A stretch of DNA of 64,000 bases from Amoebidium appalachense. Lineage: Eukaryota > Ichthyosporea. Below, in pieces: positions 52,094-64,000 of the stretch. The stretch spans positions 2,170,001-2,234,000 of the forward strand of contig CAVNZM010000018.1 in NCBI GenBank assembly GCA_963693365.1. Direction: 5' to 3'. Both the position numbers and the translations under genes were made by a program. The notes beneath the pieces were generated by a model that worked only from the letters and a program-made list of their open reading frames with translations, did no database searches and was not told where the DNA came from. Position 1 is the first letter of the stretch, and each line of letters starts with the position of its first letter.

Positions 52094-52318
52094 ATGATCC
52101 CCCGCCCCTCCTCCTTGGTGGCGTCGACCCAGGGTCACGTAGTCAAGTAAGGGAGTACAATAATTGTATATGTAGTTCACTGGACATTCACCTGACATTA
52201 TGGGTTCAGTCAGGAATTCGAACTCAAAAAAAAATGTCGAAGTTCCTTTTTGTGGTAGTGATGGTTGTGGGGTGCCTGGGCAGGCGTGTGTGTACACTGT
52301 GTGTGTGCGTGTGTGTGT

Positions 52319-52363
<45 letters not shown>

Positions 52364-52794
52364 GCAATGATCACCTGGTCTAGCTCGATATACCAGGCAC
52401 ATAGTCCACAAGTAATTATAAATCAGCGGCCCGCACACACAATCATTAATAACGCACTCATGCACATGCAGACCTTTTTTTTTTTTTTTTTTTTTAAGAA
52501 AAAAACGGAAAACAAAGACACTTAAAACCTATTCCCAAATGCACCCACGGCCCACACACACACATTTGATTCATACAGTACACACGTGTCACCCACCATT
52601 TGTAGCGCGCCAACACACACTTCTACACACGAAAGACACACACACAGGTGCAGTCTACCGACAGTCTAAGCGGACTTGCACCCGCCTAGCAACGAAATTA
52701 CAACTCCCTCATACACATCAACGAACACACAACTGCAAGACTTAGTATGATAATCGATGTTGGGTATCCGGATCCTCCGAGTCCCAAAAGGTGA
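51131..52794. repeat. convergent intergenic region, part 1
   Basis: (CA)n of about 85 bases at 51271-51357, further (CA)n and (GA)n at 51660-51740, an inverted R2 fragment (about 51940-52065) ending in a C run, a G run at 52321-52361 and a T run at 52476-52495. The COPZ 3' untranslated region should occupy its first few hundred bases. No exon is supported. Confidence 0.6.
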
Positions 52795-53451
52795 TTGTGA
52801 TTGATTGGTTACTCTTTGGCGCCATCTGTTGTTATTGGGTGGATGTTATACACCAGCTAGAACCACACCTAATTTTATTGCTGCGATTCCAATGCATACG
52901 ATTTAGATGTGTTGTGCTAGCCGCACCCTTTGTCATTTTTATTTGAGTATTACTTTTATTATAGAGTATTATGTAGTTGGCTGTTCTACATTCGTGTAAC
53001 TCAAGTAGAAATACTATGGCAAAATGGTAGTTCCGTCGTTTTACTTACTCACAGCAGCAAAAGCATCATGAACACCTAATGAAAGTAAATTTAAAAGACG
53101 TATTTTACCTACCTTGGAACTCAGTCTGGAAATTGGAAGATTTTAAATTTACTTTTATTATAGAGTATTATGTAGTTGGCTGTTCTACATTCGTGTAACT
53201 CAAGTAGAAATACTATGGCAAAATGGTAGTTCCGTCGTTTTACTTACTCACAGCAGCAAAAGCATCATGAACACCCCAGACTCTACCCTACATGATGCTC
53301 CAAATAAAAATGACAAAGGGTGCGGCTAGCACAACACATCTAAATCGTATGCATTGGAATCGCAGCAATAAAATTAGGTGTGGTTCTAGCTGGTGTATAA
53401 CATCCACCCAATAACAACAGATGGCGCCAAAGAGTAACCAATCAATCACAA
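52795..53451. mobile_element. fold-back (long inverted repeat) element
   Basis: Two 151-base arms, 52795-52945 and 53301-53451, are reverse complements with little or no mismatch (for example GCGCCATCTGTTGTTATTGG against CCAATAACAACAGATGGCGC). The loop holds a 125-base direct repeat, 52952-53076 and 53151-53275, which includes TAGTTGGCTGTTCTACATTC. There is no coding frame. This is the form of a non-autonomous fold-back transposon or an inverted duplication. No target-site duplication is clear. Confidence 0.85.
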
Positions 53452-53499
53452 GATAAATGTGTTAAAAAGAAAAGCTGGCCGGAAAGCGGAAACATACAC
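53416..53499. repeat. 84-bp direct repeat, copy 1 (end of fold-back element plus flank)
   Basis: The terminal AACAGATGGCGCCAAAGAGT of the fold-back element together with the next 48 flanking bases (to AAACATACAC) is repeated without visible change at 54363-54446. Confidence 0.9.
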
Positions 53500-53554
53500 G
53501 GACCGTGTCATAGTTTCCACGTGTGTTTACGTATGTACACGCACGTACCACTGA

Positions 53555-53612
<58 letters not shown>

Positions 53613-54015
53613 TGTACGGACACACACACACACACCCACACCGGTCCACACGCTCACACCCACACCCATATCCACACCCACCCACTCACCCACACACACA
53701 GCACACCAACCCACACATACGCAGCGTCACGTGCACATGATTCGAACACATAACACAGTTTATTATTATTATTATTATTATTATTTAATCACGTTTTGTT
53801 CCCGGAGGGCCTTTTCAGGCCCTCTAAGGAAACTACCGTCTACCACATAGCACCGACAGTACACTAGTTAAGGTGCTATCTATGAGTTTAGCCATCCTTC
53901 ACAACCTAACTATAAGTACGCACTTTGCCCAGGGCTACTACCCAGCCACGCCGGCAGGAGGAACACACATAACACAGGCAATGTTTGTTTGCACGTGCAC
54001 AGTCTGCTTGCGAGC

Positions 54016-54142
54016 TGGAGGGCAATAGCGATGAAGTTACCCACAACATGGGTTTTGGAGTCTTGATTGTTGATCGGGACGAAAATAAGAAACAGAGAGT
54101 GAAATCCCCCCCCCCCCCCCTCTCTCTCTCTCTCTTTCGCTC

Positions 54143-54184
<42 letters not shown>

Positions 54185-54446
54185 AGGCCTCCGTAGTTTC
54201 AAACAAGTCGTGTTGCTACGTCTTGGGGATATCTTTTCATGGGCATGCACTCAGAGGTTAATCTATTGGTTTAGTACTACACATTTTATTCAATCTTCGT
54301 CCCGATCAACAATCAACACTCCAAAACCCATGTTGTGGGTAACTTCATCGCTATTGCCCTCCAACAGATGGCGCCAAAGAGTAACCAATCAATCACAAGA
54401 TAAATGTGTTAAAAAGAAAAGCTGGCCGGAAAGCGGAAACATACAC
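54016..54446. mobile_element. second inverted repeat joined to copy 2 of the 84-bp repeat
   Basis: Arms of about 68 bases, 54016-54084 and 54296-54363, pair with very few mismatches (GGGCAATAGCGATGAAGTTA against its complement). The loop has a C run, a (CT)n tract and a second C run (about 54107-54184). The right arm runs straight into 54363-54446, a copy of the end and flank of the first fold-back element. The two structures are thus linked in origin. Confidence 0.8.
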
Positions 54447-54798
54447 TGTACCCGCGACAAATTAGATAAAGTTCTATGATGAAATACATGAAAATACACA
54501 GCACCCCGAAATGCAGGTGTGAATTCGAAAAGATAAGTCTCGTTGTAGATTCATACACGTTGCAATCAAAGCGTTATTTTCTGTTAGCAACAAGGCTTTC
54601 CTTGTAAAACCTAACAACCAACCTTTGCACACAACACTAACACTACATAGTAACCCAGATCATGAACAAGTAAAAAATCAAATCGAAAAATGTCACATAC
54701 CCTACTGGGCGTTGTTAAACACTTCGATATATATAAATGCGGCACGCAAGCATCAATCATTCAGGACACCAGCTATCTGTCTCCTCTTTCTTCTTTCT

Positions 54799-63655
<8,857 letters not shown>

Positions 63656-63665
63656 CTGTGTGTGT

Positions 63666-63696
<31 letters not shown>

Positions 63697-63868
63697 GGGG
63701 GAGGGGGGGGGGGGGGGGGGGGGGGGAGGGGGGGGGAGGGGGGAGGGGGGAGGGTTAGAATGCGTTACAGGTGTGCCTGTTTGTGTGTGTGTGTATGTGT
63801 GTGTGTTCGTGTGTGTTCGTGTGTGTGTGTGTGGGGGGGGAGGGGGGAGTTAGAATGTGTTGCAGAAC

Positions 63869-63901
<33 letters not shown>

Positions 63902-63919
63902 TTCTCATCCGTGGTCTCC

Positions 63920-63950
<31 letters not shown>

Positions 63951-64000
63951 AAAAGAAAAAACAAAAAGGCGCACACTCTCCACACATCTGCACAGACACG
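63656..64000. repeat. right-edge ligase intron
   Basis: (GT)n at 63656-63680 ends as the CACACAG acceptor of the ligase exon in message sense; then G-rich runs to about 63752, two diverged TTAGAATG phrases (63755, 63851), more (GT)n and a C/A run (63919-63953). The missing ligase exon with the catalytic lysine is not recognised here and is probably beyond the edge. Confidence 0.6.

Overview
This window is eukaryotic nuclear DNA from an intron-dense organism. It consists of short coding exons, many of them 45-200 bases, set in introns and intergenic DNA filled with simple repeats: long G or C runs, (GT/CA)n, (CT/GA)n and (TA)n. Every exon below was placed by reading conserved protein sequence, checking GT..AG borders and requiring codon phase to carry across each intron. 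The lineage is not resolved. A triple AP2-domain protein, a VASt lipid-transfer protein, a long Lys/Asp/Ser-rich topoisomerase I tail and a DNA ligase resembling a family I know mainly from fungi together suggest a microbial eukaryote, possibly an alga, but this is inference.

Layout. At 0.8-1.8 kb on the minus strand lies a protein with three AP2-like domains. At 2.8-3.8 kb on the plus strand is a small uncertain gene. At 5.8-6.1 and 9.2-9.4 kb on the minus strand are two orphan exons, the second carrying a cysteine-pair motif. From 10.7 to 18.1 kb (minus) runs a VASt-domain membrane protein of nine exons, with a possible first exon at 19.9-20.1 kb. From 22.7 to 41.6 kb (minus) runs a complete DNA topoisomerase I gene of 24 coding exons and 787 residues, with all five catalytic residues. 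From 45.1 to 51.1 kb (plus) runs a complete coatomer zeta gene of six exons and 173 residues, whose first coding exon is only the ATG. From 54.8 kb to beyond 63.7 kb (minus) runs the C-terminal part of an ATP-dependent DNA ligase, ten exons and 530 residues, with its N-terminus off the right edge. Topoisomerase I and coatomer zeta are divergent; coatomer zeta and the ligase are convergent, with two fold-back elements between them.

The most striking feature is not a gene. In the three large multi-exon minus-strand genes (VASt, topoisomerase I, ligase), introns contain extra, decayed copies of the neighbouring exon border. A copy holds tens of bases of exon plus its donor or acceptor site. Intron 18 of topoisomerase I holds about thirteen copies of the exon 18 donor border, and intron 11 holds five or six copies of the exon 11 donor border that decay with distance. 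Copies always lie on the intron side of the real border. In addition, many acceptors are the end of a (CA)n repeat (CACACAG), and many donors are followed within about ten bases by a C run or a (GT)n tract. The window is therefore a good place to study how introns grow from their own borders and how splice sites are made from simple repeats. The genes are housekeeping genes (DNA topology, DNA ligation, COPI transport, lipid transfer, transcription) and do not appear to form one pathway.
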